A stretch of 64,000 nucleotides of DNA. Origin: Capitulum mitella (taxonomy: Eukaryota > Arthropoda > Thecostraca > Pollicipedomorpha > Pollicipedidae). Each line of letters starts with the position of its first letter. The first letter of the stretch is position 1. The stretch is from assembly GCA_030062745.1 (NCBI GenBank), contig CP099841.1:26229398-26293397 (forward strand), given 5' to 3'. The notes under the pieces were generated by a model, which was given only the letters and a program-made list of their open reading frames with translations, was not told where the DNA came from and did not search any database. The position numbers and the translations under genes were made by a program. Shown here piece by piece: positions 53,801 through 64,000 of the stretch.

Positions 53801-56800
53801 CCGGCGCCTTGTCGTCGTCGTCGGTTGTCTCGTCGGCCGGCTTGGCGGCCAGCGTCAGCGGCAGCTTGACGGGCGCCTGCTTCAGCGCTGTCATGCCGGC
53901 GTTGGGGTTGCGCTCGCGCTCCATGGCCTCGATCTTCTCGCGCGTGAGCGGCGTCGGGCCGTGGTGGCGTGGCTCGCGCCGCTCGCCGCCGTCGCGCCGC
54001 TCGTGGTGGTCGCGCCGGTCGTGGAAGTCGCGCCGCTCGTGGCTGCCGCGCCTGTCTCCATGGTGGTCGCGCCGCTCGTGGCCGTCGCGCTTCTCTCCGT
54101 GATTCCCGCGCCTCTCCTGGGCGTCCCGTCTCTCGCCGTGGTATTCGCGCCGCTCGTGGGCGTCGCGCTTCTCTGGGTGGCCGTCGCGGCGTTCGCCGCC
54201 CTCCTGGTCGCGCCGGCCGTGGCGCCAGCCCTTCTCGGCCGAGTCGGCGCGCCGCTCGGCACGGTCGCGCCGCCACTCGCCGCCGGCCGGCTCCGACTCG
54301 GCCGGCTCGGCCGGCTTCGCCGCCGTCTCCTGCTGCGACTGCACCTCGCTCTCCAGCTGGTCCGCCCACGACGTGCCGTAGTCGTACTCTTCGTTCGTGA
54401 AGTCGATCGCGTCCGTTTTGGGCTCGTCGGCTTTGGTCCGTTCCGCCCGCTCAGCTCGCTCTTCGAACGGATCGCGCTGTACCGGCTGAAAGGGAAGCCA
54501 CGGAGTAACTGGCCGCATCCGTTAATCACAATTACAGGACGTTAACAAACGCCACGTCCAGAACATACATTATACGAGACATGAAAACGACCACCAATAA
54601 CGTATTGGACTACACAAACGTGAAAACTTCCAAGTCGGGAGTTCAGACACTCCAGAACTATAACTACCACGCTGCCAGAACATCCCCCTCTCCCTTCCCC
54701 ACACAGCGGTCCCGACCGGCGTCTCACCGGGCTGGGCTCGTGTGGCCGGTCCGGCTCAGCCGAGCTGTTGCTGCGCCGGCCGCGGTACTCGTCGCGGCGG
54801 CCGTGGCGGCCGTGCTCGCCGTCCTCGGTGCCGATCGTCGTCGCGCGGCTCGTAATAGTCGGCCGGCGGCCGCGGCGGGCGCCGCTCGGCGTCCCGGCTG
54901 GGCGGTCGCTCCTCGTAGCCGCCCGCCCAGCGGCCGTCGTAGCCGACGCCCCCGCCGCCGCCGCCGCCGCGGTACCCGCCGCCGCCCGACTGCTGCCGCT
55001 TGAAGCGAGGCGGCAGGCACGACTGGAACTGGCGCGAGAACTGCGGCGGCGCGTCCTCCTTGGCCGGCGGCCGCCGCTCGCCGTCGCTGCTGCCGCGCGA
55101 GCGGTCGCGGCAGGCCCGGTCGTCGTCGGCCGGCGGCGCGCCGTCGTCGCGCGCCATGCGACTGCGCTCGTAGCGCGCCTCCTCCTGCTGGCGGCGCTGG
55201 CGGGCGCGCTCAACGGCCACAGTCACCTCCTCCGACTGGCGCCGCTTCCAGGCCTCCTCGTCCTCGCCGCGGCCGGCACCCGCGCCCGCGCCAGGCGGGC
55301 GCATCCCCGCCGCCATGAAGCCCGGCATGCCGCCGCGCATACGCATGTGGGGCGGCATGAAGCCTGCGCGAAAAGAACAAAATTGTCACAGGCTGAAAAA
55401 AACACCACCTTCACCTCATCCCATAACCAAGCCCCATATCAGGAAGCAGGAAAATCGCAGCCAGGAAAATCCGGAGAAACGAACTGAAGCAGCACAATGG
55501 ACCGTCGAACAGTAATAACAAATCCCATGCGCGACCAAGCACAAGAAAAGAACACGCGACATCCGCACCCCACCGCAACAATCTTCCCGGGAATCCTCAT
55601 CGGCCCGGCCCGGCGCTCACTGACCCGGGTGCGGTGGTGGCCGGTAGTCGAACGGCAGCGGGGCGCCGGGGCCGCCGCGGCCGCCCCAGTGCGGGCCGGG
55701 CCCGGGCGGCGGCGGCGGCGGCGGCGGCGGCGGGCCGTGGCCGCGCGCCGGCGGCCCGTGCCGGCCCGGCTCGGCCCGCTGATCGTCCGACGGCAGCCGG
55801 TCGCGGCCCTTGGCCGACCCGGCGCCCTTGCCGCGCCGCTCGTCGTCCGGCTCGCTCTCGTCGTCCGAGAACGTCAGCTTCTTGCTGCGGGCGCAACAAC
55901 ACGCCGGCGTTAAAGCTGGACTGGAAGATGCTTAAATAACAGCAGAGGAGGGTCCAAAGAAGCGGTGCGGTGTTCGAGGGTAGGTACGTTGGTGGATACA
56001 TTTACAAGAAATGTTCGTGTGCTCGTTCGTGTCGGTCGTACACACCCGAATCCATTCATAAGGAAAGCTTAAGCAGCTGAAAAACCACGTCAGCTATACT
56101 GGAGAGCATGAACACTCTCAGCACGGCACGCCATAGGGCGGATAAGCAATCCATAACTCTGTTTCGACTTTTGCTACGGCCCACTTTTGTTCTGGCTGAT
56201 CCTGGTACCACGCCATTTCAAAGAGTCTCATTACCGCATGGCTCCCCTCCGTTTGGCAACTGGAACTTACTTGTAGTCGACCTCGGCAGTGGTGCCGGCC
56301 CAGCCGTCGTCGCGCTTGTTGGCGATCTCGTCGAAGCTCTGCAGGTCCTCCGCCTTGATGATGGGCCGGTGGTCAGCCGGCGGGCGGTCGCGCTGATCGC
56401 GGTACATGGCGGCGCGCGGCGGCATCGGGCCCGGGTAGCTGGGCGGGTAGCCGCCCGGCGCCGGGAACCCGGGCCGCATCATGTACGGCGGCATCATGCC
56501 GCGGTACGGGTGCGGCATGGGCCCGCCCGGGCCCATCATGGGCGGGCCCATCGGCCGCATGGGCAGGCCGGCCGGGCCCAGCGGCGCAGGTGGGTGTGGC
56601 GGGCCGGCCGAGCTGACCGAGCCGGCCTCCGCCCGGCCAGACGCGGCACTGGCGGCGGCCGCCGACGGCCCCGGCTCCGGCCGGCGGCCGCCGCCCTGCG
56701 TCCAGCTGCCCTCGGTGGTCGGCCGCAGGCTCGGGCCCGGGCCGAACGGGCTTTCGGCCGCCGGCGGGACGCCCGCCGTTGCCGCCGCCGACGCCGCCGT

Positions 56801-57911
56801 CGGGCCCGAGCCCGTCTTCTTCTGGCCCGACGAGTCGCCACCGGCGTCGCCCGCCGCCAGCGACGGGAACTCCTGCTGGAAGAAGGGCGACTGGTGCGCC
56901 AAGTAGGAGGGCGCGGGCCCGCCGTCTGGCGGCCCGGAGGTGACGCTGCTCCAAGACTTTTCGGCCGTCGACGGCGCGGGCGCACGAGCCGCCGCGGCCG
57001 CGGCGGCCGGCGGCGCCGGCCCGGCGCCCGGCGGCGCGGCCACAGCCGCCGCGGCCGTCAGTGGCGGCGCAGCGGCAGCAGGCGGCGGCGCCGGCCCCGA
57101 GGCGGCCGACGAAATCGCTTTGGCGGACGGCTCCGGTCCGGCGCCGGCCTGATCTTTCGAGCCCCATCCTTGGCCTCCGGCTGGCACGAGGTTGATGTTC
57201 GGGTCGTTTCCGCAGTTCTCCGATTTCAGGCTGCGGAGAAAGGCCAAACCTGAGGCGGTCCCACTACACAGAAGTAGTGCGGTACTTCAGGAAACCATAT
57301 CAACAGACAGCAGCGGCCTCATGATGAATCAAAACATTCGAGGTCCACAAAGTCAGTCGTTATATCTTTTCAGCAGGGCGTTTCTGAACACGCTATCTTC
57401 CTCCCGCGCCGACCGTGCCCAGTCACGCGACAAACCGGAACACGTCACGAAACAATCAGATGGCCTGCCTCCGCCCAGCCGACGCCGACCGGCCGGTTCC
57501 CTGCCGCGGTACTCACCTAGGCAGGTTAGGGGGAGGCGGGATCCGGCGAGTCGGCACAACTTTACCCAAACTCTGGAAGCCATGCTTGGTGATCGGGTTC
57601 CGCTGCTGGATCTCAACCGGCTTTCCCTGCAACGGAGGTCGAGCCGCGCAATGAACACGGCGCCCCGCTGAACTGCGCAGTTATCAACTTATCAGACGGT
57701 TCTGACTCAAACCTTCGGCACAACCACTTGGCTCTCAAATCAGAGAACGACGGCCAAGACTGCAACTCCTCCACTGAACCCCAACGAGACGCAACGAGTC
57801 TGAGAATACTCCAAACGGGCTTACCTTGAAAAGATCGTTGATTTTAACCGCCGAGTATTTTGACTTGGAGTTCTTGTCCCCCTTGCTTTGAGTCGCTGAC
57901 ACACCTGACAT
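47566..57911 (-). CDS. PRRC2: PRRC2 / BAT2 family protein (nocte-like), whole gene
   Basis: PRRC2 proteins are large, mostly disordered cytoplasmic proteins linked to mRNA translation and stress granules. The Drosophila member nocte affects temperature entrainment of the clock. Nine minus-strand coding exons give about 2,469 residues. Evidence: an N-terminal BAT2 domain (MSGVSATQSKGDKNSKSKYS, then RNPITKHGFQSLGKVVPTRR and NDPNINLVP), three PPRF/PPRL motifs (CLPPRFKRQQ, VPPRFQRH, LPPRLAKQREN), GFQEVLSKKTAKERQ, KIASVKKVWDTP and RGG-rich stretches. All junctions keep phase, but exons 5 and 7 each need one surplus base removed. Total coding length minus two is an exact multiple of three. Those are probably assembly indels, not gene death, since sequence quality is high on both sides. 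Confidence 0.9.
48813..49461 (-). CDS. PRRC2: PRRC2 exon 8: QFN-rich segment and poly-Gly tract
   Basis: It encodes VQSFGLQGFNNLGQSTQNMG, a Gly/Pro/Ala-rich region and a near-continuous run of about 27 Gly (plus-strand 48949-49029), then ANPSSAEQAKLREAALQ. It ends with one base over, at GTAGGT. Confidence 0.85.
49780..52969 (-). CDS. PRRC2: PRRC2 exon 7: RGG regions and conserved core
   Basis: It starts DDRSGEKPERYEKYERYERG, followed by Lys/Ala/Glu-rich and RGG-type repeats, VPPRFQRH, GFQEVLSKKTAKERQ, LPPRLAKQREN, MIFENTNF, then (after the frame break at about 50950) LPLMFKNEDTREMKLEFTFD, KIASVKKVWDTP and a Gln/Pro/Ser-rich end. Length is 1,063 codons plus one base. The frame before the break would stop at 50615 after about 110 unrelated residues. 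Confidence 0.88.
53247..54485 (-). CDS. PRRC2: PRRC2 exon 6: acidic motif, HERRD repeats, Ala-rich
   Basis: It encodes PVQRDPFEERAERAERTKAD and IDFTNEEYDYGTSWADQLE, then about five 13-residue units of the type HERRDxHGxRRD (53973-54158), EKIEAMERERNP, an Ala/Pro-rich stretch and an RGG-like end. Phase 0 at both ends (donor GTGAGT). Confidence 0.88.
54728..55363 (-). CDS. PRRC2: PRRC2 exon 5: helical RQQEEARYERSR segment, frame break
   Basis: It encodes FMPPHMRMRGGMPGFMAAGM, EEAWKRRQSEEVTVAVERAR, FQSCLPPRFKRQQ and a Gly-rich part. Near 54822-54832 the frame must move by one base to read EDGEHGRHGRRDEYRGRRSN and reach the donor CCCG/GTGAGA in phase 0. The length (636) is one base too long for the joined frame. 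Confidence 0.82.
55625..55884 (-). CDS. PRRC2: PRRC2 exon 4: acidic FSDDE motif and poly-Pro
   Basis: It encodes KKLTFSDDESEPDDERRGKG, a poly-Pro run of nine and LPFDYRPPPHPG. The donor GTCAGT at 55624 gives the phase that exon 5 needs. The stronger-looking GTGAGC four bases later would break frame. Confidence 0.82.
56271..57230 (-). CDS. PRRC2: PRRC2 exon 3: rest of BAT2 N-domain, Pro/Ala/Met-rich
   Basis: It completes a Ser codon, then LKSENCGNDPNINLVPAGGQ and GWGSK, an Ala/Pro-rich part, SPFFQQEFPSLAAGD, a Met/Pro/Gly-rich stretch and IIKAEDLQSFDEIANKRDDG. Donor GTAAGT. Confidence 0.92.
57517..57626 (-). CDS. PRRC2: PRRC2 exon 2: BAT2 N-domain core
   Basis: It encodes GKPVEIQQRNPITKHGFQSL and GKVVPTRRIPPPPNLP plus AG, the most conserved stretch of the family. 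Acceptor TTGCAG, donor GTGAGT. Confidence 0.95.
57825..57911 (-). CDS. PRRC2: PRRC2 exon 1: start of BAT2 N-domain
   Basis: The ATG (A at -3) encodes MSGVSATQSKGDKNSKSKYS and AVKINDLFK, a classic PRRC2 start, ending in phase 0 at the donor GTAAGC. Confidence 0.94.
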
Positions 57912-59820
57912 TATGCCCAGCGGCTCTCATTTAGCTACTGCTTGCCTCAATGGAACGCCCCAGCGTCTGCGAACAACGAATGACGTCACCGACAAAGCAG
58001 GATCCCAGGGCACTGGATGACGTCACCGAGACGACAAGGCCAACACATACGTCACAGCTGGTGAGCACGATGAGGTCATTTCAATACAGAAGAGCTCCGG
58101 CCGGCCGGCTCGCTGCGGCACGCGCCGATTGGCAACGTTCTGGCGGCTCTCCTCCCCCCTCCTTTCCAGTCACGACAGGACGGCGTTCTGCGGCGATCCT
58201 GGACTGCTCCGTCCGTACTGCGGCCCGCCTCCCTGCTGCGTCTCCCGGCGGCGGCGGCGACGACGTGACCGGTGTCGCCCCAGCGGCGGCCGGCACCTGT
58301 CGGCGCCGCACCTGCGCCGCTCGGCGCCGGCCGGTCGATGGCGGCCGGCCGGCCGGCCAGCCCTCGGCGCCGCTGCCGGCTCCCGGCCGGGCTCGGCCGC
58401 CGCCGCCGCCGCTCCGCTCCGAGCGCTGACGGACTCGGTAAACACGCACGCCGCCGCAGCCATGAAAACAAGCCAAGGAAGCCGGGCCGGCGGCGACAGT
58501 GGGCGGCCGGGACCGGCGTGGTGTGCGGTTCCGCCTCCCGAAAACGGCCGCCCGGGTGGCCGACGACCCCACACCAAGGCGGAACGGGAGGTATTCACGT
58601 CCCGAGACGGCATCACGTCAACCGGCAAGATCCGCGGTCAGATAAATCAGGGCCATTCAGCCTCGAACCAGGAAGAAATACCCGGTAACTGCCCTACAAT
58701 GTCGTACGAAAATAAAAATGGCAATAATACAATAAAGACCAACCGATGGAATTGACGACGTTTCGCACGTCATAACATATGAAATTACTGAATCGCGTGG
58801 ACTAATTGTGTAACGACCCAAAGCAAATAAGTTGGACTCATATAAACCAATATATACTAATTCCTGTAGGCGCCCGATCTATCCGACCGAATTACACAAG
58901 ACGCGGGAACACCGGTGCAGATTCCGATTTGACCCCAATCCCAGAAAGCGTGCCGCAGTCTGGCACAGCCCTAGTTTGGCACGGCAGCCTGCCTCCGGCC
59001 AAAAAAGGTCGGCATACGGCTCAGGACCAGCCGACCGTCACGGCCGCCGCGTAATCGGCCCAGAATGGAGACTCATTGTCTGGCCGTGGTCTACAGACGG
59101 ACAAAGGCCGTCGCCTCCAATGGCCGCTGCCCGTCCGCCGTCCTCGCCGCGATTCCAATCCTCGCGTCCGCCGTCGGCCGCCGCGACGGTCTCCGCGGCC
59201 GGCGGGCGGGCGGCCGGCGCCGGCCGCGCCTGGCCGGTGTCGCCGCACGGCTGTGTGCGGTCGGCGCTGCATCGGGCGGCCGAGCGCGAGAGGCGGCGGC
59301 CCGTCTCCGGGCGGCACGTCGTCACGATTCGCGCCGCCGAGCCGGCGGCCCGCCGTCGAGCCGGCAGCGGCGGCGGCCCGCAGCCGCGCCCAACCGGCGC
59401 GGCCGCCGAAGCGCGACTCACGGCCGGCCGGCCGCGGCCGTACGCACGCCGCGGCCGGCCCCAGCTGACGGCACGACGCCGCGGCCGAACACAGCCGGCC
59501 CGACAGGTTCCGGCCGGGTCCGCCGGTACGGCGGCGCCGGACGCACGGCCGCCCGCGACGGCAATGACCGACAACCGGCTGTGCGCGCGCGGCGCCGCAG
59601 CCCGGGGCGGAGCCGGGAGGTTCCGGCCGGCGCCAACGGTCCGGCCCGGGCGGCCCGCTCAGACACAACCACAGCACGGCGCCGCGACACGGCAGTACGA
59701 CCGCGCGGAACAGCGCCGGCCGGCGTACTCCCAACCGTCACTGAGACACCGACGGGAGTCCGCCCACCGACGGAAACGGGACACGCTGGATAATATGTTT
59801 GAACGGAAACACCCGTGAAA
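57912..59820 (-). promoter_or_regulatory. CpG-dense region, likely PRRC2 promoter and leader
   Basis: Two very CpG-rich blocks (about 58090-58600 and 59040-59770) carry many CCGGCCGG motifs. All reading frames are open because stops are rare in this composition, and their products are Arg/Pro/Ala-rich without domains, so I do not call them genes. The near block fits the PRRC2 promoter; the far block is unexplained. Confidence 0.5.
57981..58025. promoter_or_regulatory. Pair of CRE-type TGACGTCA palindromes
   Basis: TGACGTCA occurs at 57981-57988 and 58018-58025, 70 and 107 bases before the PRRC2 ATG, both followed by CCGA. CREB/ATF proteins bind this palindrome. Function is inferred from position only. 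Confidence 0.45.
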
Positions 59821-61606
59821 CGCTTACAGAGTGGGGGAGGGGGGGCTGCGCGAAGCGCCCTTTTCCATTCAATGCTTAAATGCTTACGATAGGTTTTTCA
59901 ACGTTATGGGAGACGCCAACTCTTGGATGCACCGGATCGGGATTTTTGTGATCCGGTCGGATGTTGGATATCATTCTCCCGTATTTTTTTTATTATTTTT
60001 ACTGAGAAATGTAACAAAAAGGTCTAAATTGAAAAGGAATGATCTGAAAAAAAAAAAATATTGACTAAAATGCTCCGAGTGTGGATCATTCACCCTAATG
60101 CCTACACTTACTGTGAGGCTGCCATAGGTTTCCTTGTAAAAATAAATAAATAAAGAACACAATCAGCATAGTAGAGCTCACCGTCACTCACTGCATTCCA
60201 AGGCATGGGTGTAACCACAGTCCAGAAATTTGGGGAGGGGGAATAAGCTGGCTGCAGTCCTCCTAGTACAGGTAGCGAGGGGGGGGGAATTAAAAACACC
60301 TTTTTTGGTCGCTGCATGATAACGTACAGTAACAGTTCCTTTGTTGGATTTCAAAGTTCAAGAAACTGTGTCGCCAATGGGAAGTATCTACTTGATACTT
60401 TAAAAATTAGGGACAAATCACCACTTCTGGAAAACTATATGGGACATGCCCTCCCCCACCGCCCCTGCCGACATTACACCCATGGACAAAGGCTCCACAA
60501 TATGCAGAATACCATTATGGCACCTTGGTAGAACTAGACTACATGGCTTCATCAGCATTCTATACCAATAATAAAGTATGTTTCTTGAAGTAAGCTGTCC
60601 CTTAATGCATTTGCGGCATAAAATTTGAGAAAGATGAATGTCTGAAAAACAAAACGATAATACACCACAAAGTGGGCTGCTGAGCAAATGCTGGCTATTG
60701 TTTCACAGCTCTGAGCCTGCGACCCACTCTTGCAAAATATGTCTCAAACCTCCCAAACCAGGAAGGAAAAGTGGTACTCCAGACAGACCTTGGAACTGCC
60801 AGTTACATTGACAACCTACTATAACAAGGCACATTTCTCCTGAAACGGTTTTATAGACAGAACCGGGAGGCTAAACATCCGACAACATCCGGCCAGATAT
60901 CGGAAGCCGGATAATCCCTAGTACCTGGTCGGATATCAGGCCGGACCGAAAAAGCACAAAAGCAAAACGCAAATTATACACCACATTCCAGTACGTTAGC
61001 CTGAGATGATGCGCACAGAGGACGTTGGCAATGGCCGGCAGCCCACAATTTCAAAGCGGAAAAAATACGAGAACAACGAGCTGCAACAGCTTCCATTAAC
61101 ATTTCTCGACGCTCTCGACTGTCTGGGTCACTTGGCGTCGGAACCTCTGACGCCGGTTGTCGCGGGGAAAGCGAAATGTCGCTATGGATCCGCACTCCCA
61201 CCGGGCACCTTTTGATTACAACGCGAAGATAATAGCCAATATTTCACGCCGACCCCGAACGGCAATTCCGCCCAGCAGGTAACATGACACTCTTCCCATA
61301 ACTTTACCTACAACCTAGTTAACTACACAAGTCAATTTAACACCTTTTCTGCTCCAGAGAAAAACATGACGCCAACTACGACATTACTGAAAACGATGAT
61401 AAAATTACAGTCTGAGCATGCTACGTAGCTAAAAATAACGAAATGACTCGCTTTGACCTGCACATACCAGGAGGTTGTGTTTTTGTAACACTTTTCCTAC
61501 AAACCTGACCTCAGGACTGCTGACATCGCCTCAACATATAACGTTCTGCTTGAAATAACTGGTGGCAAGGTGTAAATCAATACCTGTGTCAAGTTTTCTG
61601 TAGTAT

Positions 61607-61645
<39 letters not shown>

Positions 61646-64000
61646 CACTACAGAATATATATATATATATGCACAGTTATGTATACATAAAGTAATATAT
61701 ATATATATATATATATGTAGCTGTATATATATGTAACTACACACATATATATATATTTATATATATACATTTATATATATATACATATTTATTTACAACT
61801 GTGTGTAGTATACATAATACCTATCCAACCTGGGAAAATGCAAATACTTGTACTGCAAATCAAGTAAAACTCGACTGATGCCTGGAAAGACGCACAACAA
61901 AAGATGCTTACTTCGTCGCTGCTCGCATCACTTGATGTATTTTGTATTGATGTATTCGCGCCCTTGATGTATTTTGCAGTATAAAAGGTTTTTTAACGAT
62001 CTACTTCAGCCTTTTCCACTGCCAAGGTTCGGAGAAATTTGAGAGAATCCCACGTTTAAACAAACGTCCTTCATATTGTTTCCTGCCATTACTGAGAAGT
62101 CCAAAAACATAAATGGAAAATGGGACTTAGAGTAAAACGTTACTCCTGGCAAGCTAACACACTGCAAATGCAACTACGCAAAAATCGAAGAACTGAGCTA
62201 TCTTCTGGTAAAAATTTTATGATCTGGTGCCCAGTGGTTACAGTTATTGGCATCCCAAATACGTCAGGGCCAGGCCGTGTCGGGCCGCTCAATTTGATTT
62301 GTTCTGCTAACTGAAGTAAGACGCTCGGCCTCGCTCGTAATCAAAGATAATTTCCAGGAGATGGCATAGTCAAACAATCACGTGACCGAACTCAGCACGG
62401 GAGTGTCTGGTCTGGTGGCCGCTGACTGCACATTTTGCCATTCTGTGAAGTAAACCTGCATGACATGTTACAACATCACATGACCAAAGCAAACAATATA
62501 CCATCAAGAACATGGTAGCAATAATAAGAGCCTGAATTTCTATGCAAGTCTCTGGCTCTTTGTTGACAAAAACGTCTTTTGCTCACATCACGTAATTTTA
62601 AAACAGGCAGCAATGAACATCATTTGATACCTGGTTCTCCTAATCAGCCAAACATGCATTGTCAAAAGGTGGATTTGTCAGGTCCTACCAAATAAGCCCA
62701 ATCACTTTTGGGGACCAAACAAACATGTTAACATGTTATTAGGGTGCTGTGACAAAATGGCCAGAAATCATTATCAAACATACATGAAGCCAGATGGTAC
62801 AGTAAAGCTCTAATGGCACATTTTCTGATGATTATGGATAAATAACCTTACATGAGTGGTGAAACAATACTTATATTCTCCAGTGTCACAATTATTGAAA
62901 TAAGTAATAATCTCACATCCCAAGTCTCATATCTCATGCCCTATCAGAAGTATCTGACATAGCCTACACTGAACTGGTATTCCCTGGCCTAATTTACAAC
63001 AATCTTTGCCACAAAACTCTCTAGATGACCTTGGTATGTCTAGGCACTTAAACATGCCCACTTCCAAGTCTCTGCACATTCATATCATGTATTTTCACAA
63101 AATGCTGCACAGTGCTGCAGGGGCTGGTATCTCTGCAATGGTCATCCACAGCATCTAACAGATCCCATCAGTTACTCAGAAAGCTAAAATTTGCATAAAC
63201 TGCCCAAGACCAAGACTGCAAAAATGTGACAGTGCAGTATGTTCATTAGCTCAAGGGGATAAGAGGGGTTGCTTGACCACACCCCCTTATGATCAGAGGT
63301 TTCCACAAAATTGTGTATTATAAACAAATTGCCTATTTAAAAAACAAAACAATTTTGAAAATAAAATGTGTAAATTTTCAAAAACTGCAGGTGCATGCTA
63401 TTGTATAGGACAAATTTCTGCACATCTGCAATACAATGTCTTATGCAATGACAATCAAGCCTCTTTATTTGGCTTTGACCCCAACCCCAACAAAAATCTC
63501 CATTATGCTACTGAATACACTACAAAAAACTTTAAGTTGGTAAGCAAAAATCAAAAAGTTCAGGTTCCCTTTTGACATCTGGACCACATGACTGTTAACC
63601 TAGGTCATGATGCATTATCTGCATCAATATGCTGACTGAAAAGACAAAACAAATGAGGAAGTGAACAAGTGTAGGGACACCTTTTACCCAACTCATATTT
63701 TAAAATTGTTGGTATATCTCAAAGTACAGCAAACTCCAAGGATTAAAGCTTTTTACATCTGGGCCCCACACCACCATTCATCTGGCATATTAGTTTTTTG
63801 CCCAACCATAGCCCTACCACCCAAGTGTTCCTGAAAATTAAACAATGCTGCACAGGTACAAAGCCAGATGTTGCTGAAGAATTTTTCTTATGCCATGCAA
63901 TTCCACCACTTGTGACTGATTGACCCCTCCTGTCTCTGGCCAAATGCAGATGCCTGTTCTGGAACTGGAACTCAGCATCTGCTACACACCAAACAGAAAT
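59821..64000. other. Right flank, no supported gene
   Basis: AT-rich DNA without credible exons. It has a poly-A run near 60049-60058, A/G-rich low complexity, and CA/TA microsatellites. No tRNA-like or other RNA gene was recognised. Confidence 0.5.
61608..61795. repeat. Compound CA/TA microsatellite cluster
   Basis: A CA run of about 8-9 units passes into several TATATA runs separated by short unique pieces such as CACTACAGAA and TGTAGCTG. Confidence 0.92.

Noticed and set aside
53025-54545. Plus-strand frame of 506 codons opposite PRRC2 exon 6
   Set aside because: It arises from antisense reading of the charged repeats; the PRRC2 exon is supported by conserved motifs and phase.
58081-59820. 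Several plus and minus frames of 150-330 codons in the CpG block
   Set aside because: Stops are rare in this composition and the products are disordered Arg/Pro/Ala strings with no shared signal between frames.

Overview
This window is nuclear DNA of a multicellular animal. Coding sequence is split into short, GC-rich exons with GT/AG boundaries, separated by AT-richer introns full of minisatellites, TA microsatellites and transposon remains. The protein families, and TRPA1 residues that match my memory of arthropod TRPA1, suggest an arthropod, perhaps a crustacean. Species level is not determinable by eye. I joined exons by hand, requiring GT/AG signals and matching codon phase at every junction. 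Coding spans are given; UTR ends are not known.

Layout, left to right. (1) 1-10.4 kb is mostly non-coding. It holds a long inverted repeat (1998-2660), a perfect hairpin (1451-1500) and one likely minus-strand first coding exon of an unrecognised gene (3264-3683). (2) About 10.4-40.2 kb, plus strand: a complete TRPA1 cation-channel gene with about 17 ankyrin repeats, six membrane segments, a pore and a C-terminal coiled tail. It has two phase-compatible N-terminal routes: 11189 plus 19277-19418, or 21070-21287. Each starts beside a GC/CpG-rich stretch. Its first long intron carries a 3.58 kb pogo-like DNA transposon (13789-17366) with TIRs, a TA duplication and an inactivated transposase. (3) 42.3-46.0 kb, minus strand: a single uninterrupted reading frame of 1,223 residues for LRRC9, convergent with TRPA1. 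(4) 47.6-57.9 kb, minus strand: a complete nine-exon PRRC2 gene (BAT2 family, related to Drosophila nocte). It reads through to a plausible stop only if one extra nucleotide is ignored in each of two exons. (5) 57.9-64 kb: a CpG-dense block that probably holds the PRRC2 promoter, then AT-rich DNA with microsatellites and no gene I can support.

How the genes relate. TRPA1 is a sensory channel for heat and reactive chemicals, LRRC9 is a leucine-rich-repeat protein of ciliated organisms, and PRRC2 is a large disordered RNA-associated protein. They do not form an operon. The most unusual local features are the alternative TRPA1 first exons, a run of tandem in-frame 5' splice sites at the end of the ankyrin domain, minisatellites packed against several 3' splice sites, the intronless LRRC9 gene and the long inverted repeat.
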